Origin: Selaginella moellendorffii
Lineage: Eukaryota > Streptophyta > Lycopodiopsida > Selaginellales > Selaginellaceae
Assembly: GCF_000143415.4 (NCBI RefSeq)
Contig: NW_003314287.1
Coordinates: forward strand, 813,160-877,159
DNA length: 64,000 nucleotides
Direction of reading: 5' to 3'
The notes below the pieces were generated by a model. That model was not told the origin of the DNA and made no database searches. It worked only from the letters and a program-made list of their open reading frames with translations. The stretch's first letter is position 1. Each line of letters opens with the position of its first letter. Of this stretch, positions 30,016 to 42,775 are shown piece after piece. Position numbers and translations under genes: made by a program.

Positions 30016-31474
30016 ATTTTCTATTCTACTTTAGTCACTTACACGTAGTTCATTTCCCTTAAGTGTCCTTTCCACTTAGTCATCTTAACCAAGCCACACC
30101 ATTATCAATAGTTTAAATCAACACTTTGAACTAAGAATTTTATTCCTTAACCTCACAAGGACTTCATTTTTGCTTAGCCATAAGATCATCTAGTGATTTA
30201 ACCTTCACACCTTAACAAGTTTGCCAATAAATACTATATCTTCTAGACCTTTAAATTGTTGACCATGACCTTGAGGGCATCCCCCCACACTTGGAAGTGC
30301 ACCCAAGCTAGCCCTTCTAGCCAAAAGTCCACAACAATTGAAGATTAGATGTCTTTATTTCATTCACCATGTCTTTGGTGCCACTTGCACCAAAGTGTTT
30401 AAGTTAGATATGCCGAACTTTTATATTAAAAAGTTTAACTATGCATTATGACTCTAGGGCATCCCCCACTTGGCAGTGTGCCCAAGCTAGTCTCCTTACT
30501 CAGAGTCCATGATCACCAAAAAATGAGTGTCCAAACCATTACCACGCCCTAGTTAGTTGGGACTCGAACCCAAGCACTAACGAGTTGGGACTCAAACCCA
30601 ACCTCCACATATGCATATATAGGCGGCATTGCCTAGGATGCTTGGCATGACTCCCCATGCTAGTGCACCAATTTATACTTAAAATGTGCTATGGATCACA
30701 TATGAGGAACTTAGTTCCTCTGAACTGCAAAGTCCTCTCAATTGATAAGTTTGGATTTTATATGAACTCCTCCATGCTTGGCCCTATAAACCACCCCTTT
30801 TTTAAGTCAACACCTTTAACTAGGGTCTTTGTTCCCCTCTTGATTTGCTAATCTTTCTTAGCAAGTCACCCGACTAGCATAACATGATTTCATGCATAAG
30901 TATGAAAATCTTTAGCCATTGATTTTCATTCAAAACCATTTCTTTGAACAATTAGGGATTACTTCCTCAACCTTGATAGCATTGCCTTATGGCAAGCTTC
31001 AAGACCATGCTTTTGCTGTGTTACTCTAATTTTGTGCATTTTATAAACCATTTACACTTAGCTTTTCAAGTACTAATTTACCTAAAATTGTCTTTAGGAA
31101 CCTTGAAGGGACTCTATCCCTTATCTTGCTAAAGCCTCTCCTTTCGCAAGTTTTTTTACTATTATATAGTCTAACATGGACAATTCCATACTTTAGACTC
31201 TTCATAACATCACAGTTACTAATAGTAACACGTTTAAACACCCACTTGATTCTCCACTCCTAACTTGCATAACCACTCTTGATTATGCCCTTTGATTTTT
31301 ATATTTCAATTCTATCCCTTTACTACTTGTTTTTTGGCCTTATGCCTTCCCTTTAATTATTCTCCTCTTATCTAAGAAGGTGGTTTTGCACTTTCTACCA
31401 TGCCTTAACAAGTATTCTTAGGGATGAACTTACTCAATAGCTTAAAGAGTGGTTATTCACTCTAGATATACTCA

Positions 31475-33055
31475 CTATGTCTAATAGGGTTTCTCATATT
31501 TATCCTCTTAAAAACTATAGAGGTTTGGTTTCAATATGCTCGAAACCGGAAAAGAGCATATGGGGGGGTGGTGGTGACGAAGGGGGGATCCCTAGAACTA
31601 GAGTTCGGTTTTGTGCAGATTAGATCAAGGAACTAGAGTCTAGTTTTGTGCAGCCTAGATCAAGGAGGGGACCACTCGCTTGGCACCATTACAATTGCTT
31701 GTTTGAATATGCAAAGGACACTGTTCTCCGACACACACCAGGTCCTTCAAACTATGTGGCAGCACTTCCCTACCTTTTGATTGCACACCTAGTTTCAATT
31801 GGCAATGGAACAACTCTTGACGGCACACTAAAGTCCCAGTTTGTACAATACAACTGTGGTGGCTAATTCCTTTCTTGCCTTAGTTGTGGATTCACCATGA
31901 TCAAGGCACTCGAAGCACTGCCACTTAAATGTATGGGATGTTTCAAGGGGCATAGCTTGTGTTAGAAGATGCATCAGGCTAGCTTGTTGGAGTGTGGAAA
32001 TGTAACCTCAATCCGGATCCGAAAGGAGCAGCTCGCCTTTGGCCGTGATTCCAGATGGATAGTTCCAAGTGTACAGCTATATTGGTATGAGGCCGTGGGA
32101 CTAGCGTGGCAGCATTACACTTGCACAGCCTAATGGGAGGCTGGAAACAGCAATCCCAGTTGGAGGGGATTAGTCACACAGTAGCAAGCAGAGGACTTCT
32201 AGGCAGCACCAGCATCACCATTACCAGAGATTGCACATTCCTCCTCAATTCACCGCACTGTGGAATTCAAGATAGTACATCTCTAGGGGCTTTTTATATC
32301 TCTGAGAAACTGTAAGCACCATACAGATGGAGATCAAGCAAGGGCGATGTACCTCCATTAATCTCACGATCGACTCAAGTCCTTCACATTGGTAAACGCA
32401 ATCACATGGGAGAGATGAGGCTAGGGACCATGGATAAGGCGCAAAGTTCACTACTAGTACAGATAGGGAGCACGCATTTGTGGAGTGAGTGGCATGAGGT
32501 GGAGCTTGGCTCTCCGGACCCCAAAACTCTAGACCCTAAGTGAATGAAGAAGGAGAGGACTCTGCCGATGAAGTTCTGTGCAGCTAGTGTCCTTGGAAGA
32601 AGTTCCAACAACAGTGGACTCCAAAGCCCCAAACTTGAATCGTGTTCTGAAATTTGGACGTTTGGATCTCGCTCATGAAAAATTGGATTGTCACAAAGTT
32701 TTGCTACTGTGTGCTCCTTTGGAGGATCTATCTTCCCACCATTGCGATCAGCAAAAAGGTACTTGGTTCAGCTGCCATTGCAATCCCTAGGTTGTCCATA
32801 ACTCTAGCCGTCGCTAGAGATAGGGTTGCCTTGATCTCACGAGCTCATAGTGACTAAAAGAGTACTCTTGACGCTTTCTAGCTCATGGAATATGCAAATC
32901 CATTGAAACCAAGGCATAACTTACTTTTAGCATTGTGCTTATTGCTCTCCTAGTCTTACTCCTACTCTAGATCAAGCACGAAAGTCAAATCTCAAGGCCC
33001 TCTTCTCACTAAACTTAGGCTTCTCTCCTCTAGTTTGACTTTCCTCTTTTTTTTT
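31475..33055. mobile_element. Unclassified 1.58-kb insertion with 9-bp target duplication
   Basis: ATATACTCA flanks it at 31466-31474 and 33056-33064. In the inverted sister copy (near 37072) the two flanks are contiguous, so this is an insertion. Most of the block is richer in GC than its surroundings and looks like unique or gene-derived DNA. One short frame near 31690 (LRHTPGPSNYVA) faintly recalls retroelement RNase H ends. The right end is a T-run; no terminal inverted repeats are seen. Confidence 0.6.
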
Positions 33056-34739
33056 ATATACTCATCGTGTAATCCCATACATTGGGGTTAATGTTGCTAT
33101 GCATTATGCCCATTACTAACCATGTTAAAATCCTTCTTTGGCTTTGTTCAATTTAAATATACAGACTTCTCTTGTCTCTGCAACTTTGGATGTTAGATAA
33201 CATCTTTTATTCATTATTCATTAGGGATTTAATCCTTTGGGCTTTATCTAATGCCCTCATTATTCCAAACACCACTCCCTGGTATTTTAGAGTGTTTTAG
33301 TGTCCCAATGATGACCTTCTTTGACAATGAGCATTTCACTTTATGACATTGATTTATTATATCTCAATATAAACAATTCATCCCCCAGAAGGATACATTT
33401 AACCTCTTTATCCCAATAAAAAGTCTTAAATAGTTAACTTCTACCAATCTAATCAATTATTTTGCACCTTTTATTTAGTTTCCTCATAGTTGTTAAGTCC
33501 TACAACTCATTACCGATGCTTCCACACTTCCATCATTATTTAGGTCACCACACTCTAACTGCGTGTCTTTTAGCTTAGGCTATGCCATTTTTATTTTCAT
33601 TGGGATTCCTTTGGCAAGGGTTCTCATAAACCTGCTAACTTGACCTCAAAGCATCACACCTTGGCACATTTGGTGTCTCCACACTATCGGTTATACAAGC
33701 TTACCTTTACGATACTCCCACTTTTGTTTAAGTCTTTGCCAAGATTAAAGTAGTGGTCTTTTATACCAACTATTAGTTAACATTTCATTATAGTGTTCAC
33801 ACACAACTTTGTGCTAAAGTTGTTTTTTTCTAGGAATACCTTTCCCACGACTTTAGTATGACACATTTTGCTATCAATGAGATATCTATTGTTCTCATAC
33901 TTGGATCCTATGATCCTCCCTATCCTTCGTAGGGCACAACACAACTCAATCCAAATGCTTCTATCAATCTTTTAAGACCATTCCTTGACTCTACTTGAGT
34001 CATTTAACTTTTTAGACTTCGCTAATCTGATGACATGTGAGGTCTTACTTTTTAAGATGCCAACTCATTGAAATACAATTTCTTGTATTCATGTCTTACT
34101 CATAAAGACCATCTTTGCAAATGTTACTATGATATTTGATTATTTTTTATTTTATATGGGCTACTTTTGCCCCTTATGACTATCTATTCATATGATGAGA
34201 ATACTAATTCATCCTCTAAGTACACCCCCAACTCCTTGGGTTATTTTAGCATTTATAAAAAATAGCTCTAACTACCATTTCAAAAACTCATGTCCTCATC
34301 CTTATTTGACCTCCCATGGTCATTAATTTTGGTATCAAATTCATAAGCACTAGCTTCAACTATATGAGGATAATTTTATGACTCCTTTATTATTTTGGAG
34401 TTTTTATCTTTCCCATGATCCTCACTATAGTTTTTTACCATAACTATATTAGCCAGTTCACTAAATCAAATGCTCATCTAAATCATATCCTCAACTAAAA
34501 CCTTATACTGTTCCTAAGATCCTAAAGTCATTCCCTTATTAACCTTTTTCTATTCATCACATTGCCTATAAGTTCACATTTAAACTAAAGTGGAGTGAAC
34601 TGTAATAGAGAGTTATGTCCTCCCGACCTACTACTCCTTATGGATAAGCCCAATTCTAGGACCTTCCAATGCTAACGTAAGTGGTGATATACTTGAGCAT
34701 CAATAAAAGTCAAACTAAGGAACAGTTCTGATACAAAAT

Positions 34740-36335
34740 TGTAAGCAACTAAGTTTTCCATTCTACTTTAGTCACTTAACCACACCTTTGACCATTTGGA
34801 GGAGTCTCATTCATAACCTTCATAAGTTCTATTTCGGACTTAGGGCTTACTAGCCCTGAGAATGGCATCTATACCACTCAACTTTTGCACTCAGTCCAAG
34901 TACTCCAGATGTTTGATCCCATGACCGACACTCAAAGGTACCACCAATATATCAACCATTTACATTAAAGCCATGCCCATTCACCATTGTCACACTGGTG
35001 ATCTAACATCATCTACATCACAGTCCCGTCTCTCAAAGATTAAGCCATTTGTCTATGAGTAATCATTCTAGATCCACTCCTTAGCATCTCTAGGATGCCC
35101 CCAGACATGGGGGATAGCCTTCCCCAATATCCCTTTTTTCAGTCCCTACTAAGTCCCTTTTTGTCCATAGTCGTGTTCACCAACACTGCCATTGGGTCAA
35201 GGCCCACAGGCTTGACCACTAAGTCCCAATGTCCTCTAGGACTTCCTCACCATGTGACCATATCCTTGATCATTACACCAAAAGACTACTCTTTCTTTCC
35301 ACAATCTGGGACTTTGGGATAATATTTCGAAACACCGCATTCTTATGCAAGCTTCATAGGTACTCTCCCCACCTTTCGCCTTTGGGTGCTCTAGCTATGG
35401 GGCTAGAGCGAGGTTCTGTTGAGCCACGCCAGGTATCCAAGTAGGTAATGCCACCCACACTTGGATTGGGAGCATCAACAATTCAATCTCCTAGGGGAGC
35501 TAAAGTTGGCTCTTGAACACTTCACTAAGCCACCTCGCTTGTTTGTCCATATTCACTCAAACTTTAGACTTCTTAGCATATTCACTCAAGCTTTAGACTT
35601 CTTTGTATCATCACCTAACATAACACATGGGCATAACCTTCTTGGGTCACACTAGCCTTTCCTAGCCAAATTAACTCCACTAGGGTCCAACTGCCACACT
35701 CTCCCTACTATACTTTTGGAACCCCTTGCACCCCCCCCCCCCGGGGGACAATTGCTCTGGGCTTTGACCCAACAATTTGTATTAGTATTCGGACTCGGAC
35801 TTGGATTCAATCTTGGTTCCATCTCAGACTCTATCTCAAGTCCATTTTGGACTCTATCTTGGGTCCATTTTGGACTCCATCTCAAGTCCATCTTAGACTC
35901 CATCTCGGGTCCATCTTGGACTCCATCTTGGGTCCACATCTTGGGTCCATTTCGGACTCCATCTTGAGTCTATCTCGAGCATTATCTTGGACTTCATCTC
36001 GGGTCCAACTCAGACTCCATCTTAAATCCATTTTAGACTCTATCTTGAACTCCATCTCAAACTCTATGTCAGGTCCATCTCAGTTCCATCTCAGATCCAT
36101 CTTGACACTTCCACATGTCATGTGCTAGTCCTTTTATGTCCCTTTTCTAAAGATTCATTTATTGTTCACTTCGAGCTCGTTCCTCAAGCCCTTCGTTGGG
36201 AGTTCCACTCTTGCTTTGAACTTTTCAATTAGGAGTTTTTAGTCCAAATATATTACACTTGTTTGGCTTTTGCTTCAGCCACTACCACGTGACCCTTTCG
36301 GCTCCACTTTGGGGCTTAGAGATTTGTGTCTCATA
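34740..36335 (-). repeat. Family-B LTR, inverted (copy B2)
   Basis: Minus strand runs from TATGAGACACAAATCTC (36335) to GTTGCTTACA (34740). It holds a long GAGTCC-type array (35765-36100 in reverse complement), a C-run and the usual CTTGTATCCC-type LTR words. As the LTR next to the primer site it is the 5' LTR of the minus-strand element. No target duplication is shared with the outer end of B1. Confidence 0.75.
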
Positions 36336-39300
36336 TTATGTATGAATACTATAGTGCAGTGCTAACCAATAGTTGGCATAAGAAACGACTAGTATGGTCT
36401 TGGCAAAAACTTAGACATAAGTGGGATGTGTTATGAGGATAAATTCATCAAGCCGATGGTGTAGAGATACCAAATGTCTCAAGGGATGATACCATAAGGA
36501 CAAGTTGGCTGGTTCATAAGAACCTCTTGCCAAAAGAACCCCAATGGAAACAAGATTGATATATCCTATGCTAGTAGGCATGGGATTCATATGCTTATAC
36601 CGAATATGGATGGAGGTGTGGAAGCATTGGCAATGAGTTATAAAACATGATAACTATAAAGCAACTAAGAAAAAGGTTATAGTGAGAGCTACTTTCTAAT
36701 ACTTTTTATTGAGATGAGAAGAAGGTCAATTATGTCTCTTAAGGGATAATATGCTTATGTTGAGATATAGTGTCATAATAGGAAATGTTCATTACTTAGA
36801 AAGTCTATCATTGTAAAATATAAGCACTTTAAAACACTAAAGAGGTGGTGTTTAGGTAATATAAGGGTATTAGATAAGGCCCAAGGGATTAAATCTCTAA
36901 AGAATAATGGATAGAAAATGCTATCTAATGTCTAAAGTTGATAAAAGTTAGAGACGGGTAAGTTTGACTATCCAAACTGGATAAAGCCAAAAGGATTTTG
37001 ATATGGCTAGTAATAGGCATACTGAGACCCATAAGTAATAATGTTAATCATGCTGTGTGGGATTACAAAATGAGTATATCTAGATTGAGGAACCACTCTC
37101 TAAACCATTGAGTAAATTTATCCCTTAGAATAATTGCTAATGCATGGTGGAAAGTGCAAAATTACCCTTATAACATGGAAGAGAATAATAAAAGGGAATC
37201 TATAAAGCCAAAAATAAGTAGTAAAGGAATAAAATTAAACCATAGGAATCGAAGGATATAGCTTAAAGTGATTACAAAAGTTAGGAGTAGAGAATTAAGT
37301 GGGTGCTCAAAAGTGCTACTACTAACAATTGTAATGCCATAGAGAAGTATAGAATTATCCATACTTCTCTAAAGTATGAAATTATCCATATTAGACTATA
37401 TACCAATTAAAAAGCTTGTGAAAAAAGAATCCTTAGCAAACTAAGGGATAAAGTCCCTTCAATGTTCCCAAAGATAATTCTAGGTAGAAAAATATATGTA
37501 AATGATTCATAAAAATGCGCAAAATTAAAATGGTACAACAGAAGTGTGGTCTTAAAACCTGCCATAAGGTAATGCTATCAAAGTTGGGGAAATAGTTCTT
37601 ATGCGTTCAAAAAGATGGCTTTGAATGAAAGTAGATGTTTAAGGACTTTCACTCTTATGCCAAAGACCATATTACACTGGTTAGATGACTTGCTAAGTGG
37701 GATTAATAAGTTGGAGGAACAAAAATCCTAGTTGAAAATATTGACTTTAATAAGATGGTCCATAGGGCCAAGCATGGAGGATTCCATGTGTGATTATATG
37801 CTATTTAATTAGCTTGTTAAGTGAAAGGACTTGGAAGCTCAGAGGAACTAAGTTCCTAAACTATGATCCAAAATATATATTGGATATAAGTTGGTGCACT
37901 AACGTGGGGAGTCACATTAGGGATCTTAAGTGATGTTGTTTGTAAATGCATATACAAAAGTTGGGTTTGAGTTTTAGCTTTCAATTTGAATCTCAACCTA
38001 CTAGGGCATAGTGATGGTTTAGAATATGAGGACACTTAGTTTTCTTATAGTTATAGACTCCCAATAAGAAGTCTAGCTTGGGGACACTACCAAACAAGGA
38101 ATGCCCTAGAATCGTGATACATGGTTAGTGTTTAGTGTGAAAGCTTAGCATATTTAATTTGAATACTCTAGTGCAAGTAGCATCGAGGACGTGGTGAATA
38201 AGATGGGGATACCGAATTTCGATTGCTATAGACCCTTGGCCAAGGTCTTTTCCCTTATATTTGAACTTTTACCGATTATTTCAAAATCGTTCTCTTTGGT
38301 TGCTTACAGTATTCCTCCATTGATTCAAATAGAGTTTATTAAGCACTATTATATATAACTAGATAACAATAGTATTATAACTTTATCATCATCTTATAAG
38401 TGTATATTTTTTCCATTTAGATGGAGAGGTATTTGGTGGGGACCGAAGAAGGGATATTAGAGAAGGGTGTTCTACATGTCTCTAGGCATTATAATAATGC
38501 TAAAGGGCTAGCTTGAGCACACTACCAAGTGTGGGGGATGCCTCTGGTGTCATAGTCAGCAATTTAAAGGTTTGATAGACCTAATATGTATTAGTAGACA
38601 TTTTAATAAGTAATTATAACATCACTAGGTGATCCTATGGCTAAACAATGATAAGCCCTTTGTTAGGTTAAGGAATAAATTCTTAGTTCAAAGTGTTGAT
38701 TTAAATTGTTGATTTAAATTGTTGATAATGGTATAATTTGGTCAAGGTGATCAAATGGGAAAGATACCTAGGTGAAATAAGTTGTGATAATACAATGGTA
38801 TTATGAGTTTAAGAAAAGTAGTATCTAAAGAAGGACTTAGAGGAGGGTTGTAAGATTGGGCTAAGAATAGAGCCTATAATAGAAAATGTTAAAAAAATTT
38901 ACTAAGGGTGAACACCCCCTAAACTTAGCAAAATAGAGCCTTTACTATAGAACCAAAAGGATACCTCAAAGATGGAGATAGTAATCCCATGTTATTTGGT
39001 GTAATAATTAAAGGATAGGAGCAAAAGAATAATGGTCGAAAATGGGCCTTAAAAATTGTTGAAAGGAATCTAAATGATAAGTTAAGCAATGAATCACTAG
39101 GTGGTAGATGCTAATAGATTGTGGAAAAGGAAATATATTTCCAAGGATGGGATTCTTAAATGCTCCAATTTAGAGAATATGAAAGCTCTAAGAGATGGAG
39201 CAATAAGATAACTAAATGATAGGGCTATAGATAGCTTTAGCACAAATTATGAATTTAATGCCTAGGGCAACATGAAATAAAAAAAGGGATAATAGTAAAG

Positions 39301-39716
39301 AATTTTTTAGGATAGGGAATTGGAGTTTGTATAATATGTGCAATGAAAAGTGTTGGAGACATCTAGGAAATTGACTTGAAAAGTCAATATTAAAGTTCCA
39401 AGGTATGATAATTATGTTGATAAAGGCTAAGACTACTCTAGAATAAGTAATAAAATTGAGATAGAGAAGGTGTCTCTAACAAGTTTAGCAAAAACTAAAT
39501 GAACAAAGGGAAAGGATCACCACATGTGATCGAATGAGATTCTAAGTTGGAGAGATTATGCTCCTAAAAGGATGGGCAAGGCATGGTGAGATTTTGATGT
39601 TGAACCATTGATGAGCAATGGTGTGGTGCCAAGGATGAAGATGGTAGATGAGGTTACTTTATAAAATGGTTTATCATTCGATGAAGACAACAAACTTTAT
39701 CTATGGGTGGTGGAGG
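36336..39716 (+). mobile_element. Family-B retroelement internal region, plus orientation
   Basis: It is collinear in reverse with 29713-33800, and ends with CTATGGGTGGTGGAGG, the polypurine tract, directly before LTR B3. It starts abruptly against LTR B2, with no LTR of its own on the left, so the element is truncated and joined head-on to the inverted copy. There is no recognisable protein. A TRIM LTR remnant is at 38220-38309. Confidence 0.6.
38220..38309 (-). repeat. TRIM LTR fragment
   Basis: CTTATATTTGAAC through CTCTTTGGTTGCTTACA matches the distal end of the TRIM LTR (for example 59030-59086) with several changes. Confidence 0.55.
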
Positions 39717-40983
39717 TGTGAGACATAAATCCCTAAGCCCCAAAGTGGAGCCGAAAGTGTGACACATGGTAACTCAAAAAGTCAAGGGGAGTGGAACCCC
39801 CAATAAAGTGGTCGAAAATTAAGCATGAAATAATCAATAAATGAATCTCTAAAAAGGGATACATGAAGGACTAACATATAACAAGTGTCAAGATTGAGTT
39901 TGTAAAGGAGTTTGAAATGGAGTTCGAGATGGAAGATTGGGTCCAAGATCGAATTTAAGTTTGAGTCCATGTCCAAGTCTGAGTTTGAGTCTAAGACCAA
40001 GTTTAAATACTAATACAGGTCGTGAGGTGAATGTCCCCAAAGTAGGGGGGAGGGAGGGAGGATACAAGGGGTTCCAAAAGTATAGTAGAAAGAGTGTGAG
40101 GGTTGGACTCTAGTGAAACTAATTTGGCCACAAAAGGACAATATGACCCAGAAAGGTTATAATCACATGCTAGGTGATGATATAATCATTGAGGAATCTA
40201 AGGCTAGAGTGAATACAAACAAAAAACAAAGTAGCTTGGTGAAGTGTTCAAGAGTTAGCTCTAATTCCCTCAAGAGATTGAATAATCGATACTCTCAATC
40301 CAAGTATGGGTAACACTACCTACTTGGATACCTAATATGGCTCATCGGAACATCCCCCTAGCCATATGGCTAGGGCACCTAAGGGCAGAAGGTGGGAGAA
40401 TACGCATGAGGCTTGTGTAGGGCTACGGTGTTTTGAAATATCGTAAAGTCTCAGATTGTGGAAAGGAAGAGAAGTAGTCCTCTTGCATAATGACCAATGT
40501 CAAGGTCATGTGGTGAGGAAGTCCTAGAGGTCAGTAGGACTAAGTGGTTGGGCCTTTAGGCCTTGACTCGGTGGTAGTGTTAATGAGCACTATTGCAAAC
40601 AAAGTTAGTGGGTATTGAAGAAGGGATAGTAAGAAAGGGTGTTCCCCATGTCTTTGGGAATCCTAAGGGTGTTAAAGTGTGGCTAAGGGATGACCACTTA
40701 TGGACAAAGGGCCTAATTCATGTCTATGGTATGGGTCTCTTGGACTATTAATGAGATAAAGGTGAATGGATATAACTTTAGCATAACAGATTGATATATT
40801 AGTGGTACCTTTGGGTGTTTATATTAAGATCAGATATGTGGAACACTTGGACTAAGTGCAAAGGCAAAGTGGTATAGAGGCCATTCACAAGGCTATCAAA
40901 TTTCCAAGTTGGGAATAAGATTTATGAGGGTTGTGAATGAAACTTTTCTAAGTGGTCGAAAGTGTGATTAAGTGATTAAGTCT
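39717..40983 (+). repeat. Family-B LTR, truncated at the 3' end (copy B3)
   Basis: Starts TGTGAGACATAAATCCC after the polypurine tract and follows B4 through the short GAGT-type array (39935-40015), AATACTAATACAGGTCG and the GGAAGTCCTAGAGG region. It stops at GATTAAGTGATTAAG, where a TRIM fragment begins. Confidence 0.75.
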
Positions 40984-41310
40984 TGGATCTAACTTTATTG
41001 GTTAGCTAGGGGAATCACATCACATGTTGAGATTGACATTTAAAATTTTTTTTTGCCTCCAACTAGACTTGACTTGAGGGGCAAGGTTTTAAAAGAGTGG
41101 GGCTCTCATGAGAGCTATGGCTCTCAACTTCCATTCACGAAGGCGTGAACTTGCAATGAAGTGTGATAAATTATAAATAGAGAAATAATCTATAAGGGTT
41201 CAAATATAAAGGGGATAAAAGTGCACCCTCTTTTCTAATCGGTTAAGGGTTTTGGGATATTTAGGGTTAAATGTCTTTATTCTCTTTGAACTAAATAATT
41301 ACACTCTTCC
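40984..41310 (+). repeat. TRIM fragment (internal part plus start of 3' LTR)
   Basis: TTGGTTAGCTAGGGGAATCA, the ACTTGAGGGGCAAGG stretch, GGCGTGAACTTGCA and then CTAATCGGTTAAGGG follow the internal region and LTR of the intact TRIM in order, with many changes. Confidence 0.65.
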
Positions 41311-41514
41311 CAAAGTCCAGGAGGGCACCAAAACTAAAAGGTGTGAAATATTGACTTTAGATCTAACATCACTAACTTTTGGCAATCACAAAGATAAACT
41401 CAATCTCATTGGCAATATAGGATCATAACTATATAAGGGTTTATATAGTGAAGCATTAATAGAACTCTTCACCCTTATAATATATACATATTAGAATAAT
41501 GGCAAATAGTTATC

Positions 41515-41694
41515 TTAATCCAAATGTTGAAAGTTTATATATTTCACAATCATCCTCTTGAAAGTTCGAACAAAATTTTCCACTAAACCATCCATTTGTA
41601 AATGATAAACAATTATAAAAGTGTGGTGCATCTCAAGCCAAGACATTAAGATATGAAATGCCTCAGCCATAAATGCAAAGTTATTATCCAAACC
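41515..41694 (-). pseudogene. Ty3/Gypsy integrase core fragment
   Basis: About 59 minus-strand codons stay open and read like the middle of a Gypsy integrase: GLDNNFAFMAEAF, then SWLEMHHTF, YHLQMDGLVENF and RTFKRMI. This covers the second Asp and the catalytic Glu region of the DDE core. The flanks are not readable. It belongs to neither element A nor TRIM and ends next to LTR D. Confidence 0.6.
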
Positions 41695-41702
41695 AATCTA
41701 CT

Positions 41703-42775
41703 TGTGGCAAATGTGATTTTAGGTATCGAAAGTTACCTGTCAATTATTCCTTTCAGATATTCTTTCTTTACTACCACAATAATAAGAAGTTAGTATTGTT
41801 GGTTCCCTTTTCAACCCCTCTTGTTCAAGTGTTAGTAAACTTTATTTAGCATATATACTTGCCAGATGGACATAAAGTAGGAACTTCTATGTGTTTCTTG
41901 TTGAGCATACTCAGCTTGGCTTTTTGTTCTCTTTTGCGTTATCCTGCACTAGCTTAACAAAAATGATTATGTATTGAGACTAGTCCTTAATATCACCAAA
42001 TGGTAGCTTATTGTGTCTGCTAAACACCCTCTCTATCATGCACCTTGTGTTAGTTCCATTTGATCCAATTGCTATTTATGGAAAGTGTCTAGATTTATTA
42101 ATTTGGCACATCTACGAAATGTAGAAATTGTCCTGAACACAATGGTGTTAGTTCTATGTCCAAATTCGCAATTTAATGCCATTCCATATTTAGTAAGTTT
42201 GGTACTAAAAGTGGATAAGGGTGAAAGCATAAGGGGTTCTAAATGTATAGTAGGGATAGTGGGTAAGTTGAGCATGGCTAACCAACTTGAGGTATAATCT
42301 AACTTCTACTTGCTTGCTTGTCCTTGTTTTGTGTCTAGTTTGGGTCTAAGTCTAAGTTCCATACCATGCTAATTGGTGGAGTACCTATATTCTATATCCT
42401 TGTGTTAGACCACTGATATGCTAAAATAACACTAGACTCCATTTGGCTTCATTTTGCATGCTAGTCTTGACATTGGGATGCTAGATGCTCTAAGATTGTC
42501 CCAAATCGCTTTGTGCTCTTGTCCTTTTACTCCTTGGATTGTATGCTTGGAAGTCATTTCATGCTCTAGTTTTGGCTCCATGCTTAAGAGTTCAGCTCCA
42601 TTCCTTCGTTCAGTGGCCTAAAGCCCTAAAACTCGGGTTCCACTCCACTATCCTTGGACATGTGGCATATGGTATATGGCATATGCATGTGGCATATGGA
42701 AGGTTTAAGTTCTACTTCATGGTTATTCTATGGTAAATCACTATAGGATAAAGGGTGAAAACCATGTGTGCTACA
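41703..42775 (+). repeat. Family-D left (5') LTR
   Basis: About 1.07 kb collinear with 54371-55476: GGTATCGAAAGTTACCT near the start, then TAGCATATATACTT, GTCTAGATTTATTAATTTGG and AAGGGTGAAAACCA near the end. It is followed by TTTGGTATTAAGTG, a decayed tRNA-iMet primer site. Confidence 0.7.

Larger units (their letters stand above)
29713..34739 (-). mobile_element. Family-B retroelement internal region, minus orientation
   Basis: It lies between inverted LTRs B1 and B2. Next to B2, the minus strand reads CTTACAATTTTGTATCAGAAC, a decayed tRNA-iMet primer site. No gag or pol frame is recognisable, so it is a non-coding (LARD-like) or very old element. Much of it matches 36336-39716 in reverse complement, for example around 29740 and 39690, and 33760 and 36380. 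It contains TRIM LTR remnants near 29935-30015 and a 1.58-kb insertion at 31475. Confidence 0.6.

Noticed and set aside
30540-30600. tRNA-like B-box words (GGTTCGAGTCCCAAC type) near 30550 and 51835
   Set aside because: No A box, no cloverleaf and no fit to a tRNA; shared element DNA of families A and B.
28048-36335. B1 and B2 as the two LTRs of one simple element with a target duplication
   Set aside because: Orientation fits, but the outer flanks (GTTG-type and TTATG) do not match, so rearrangement or separate origins remain possible; described as parts only.
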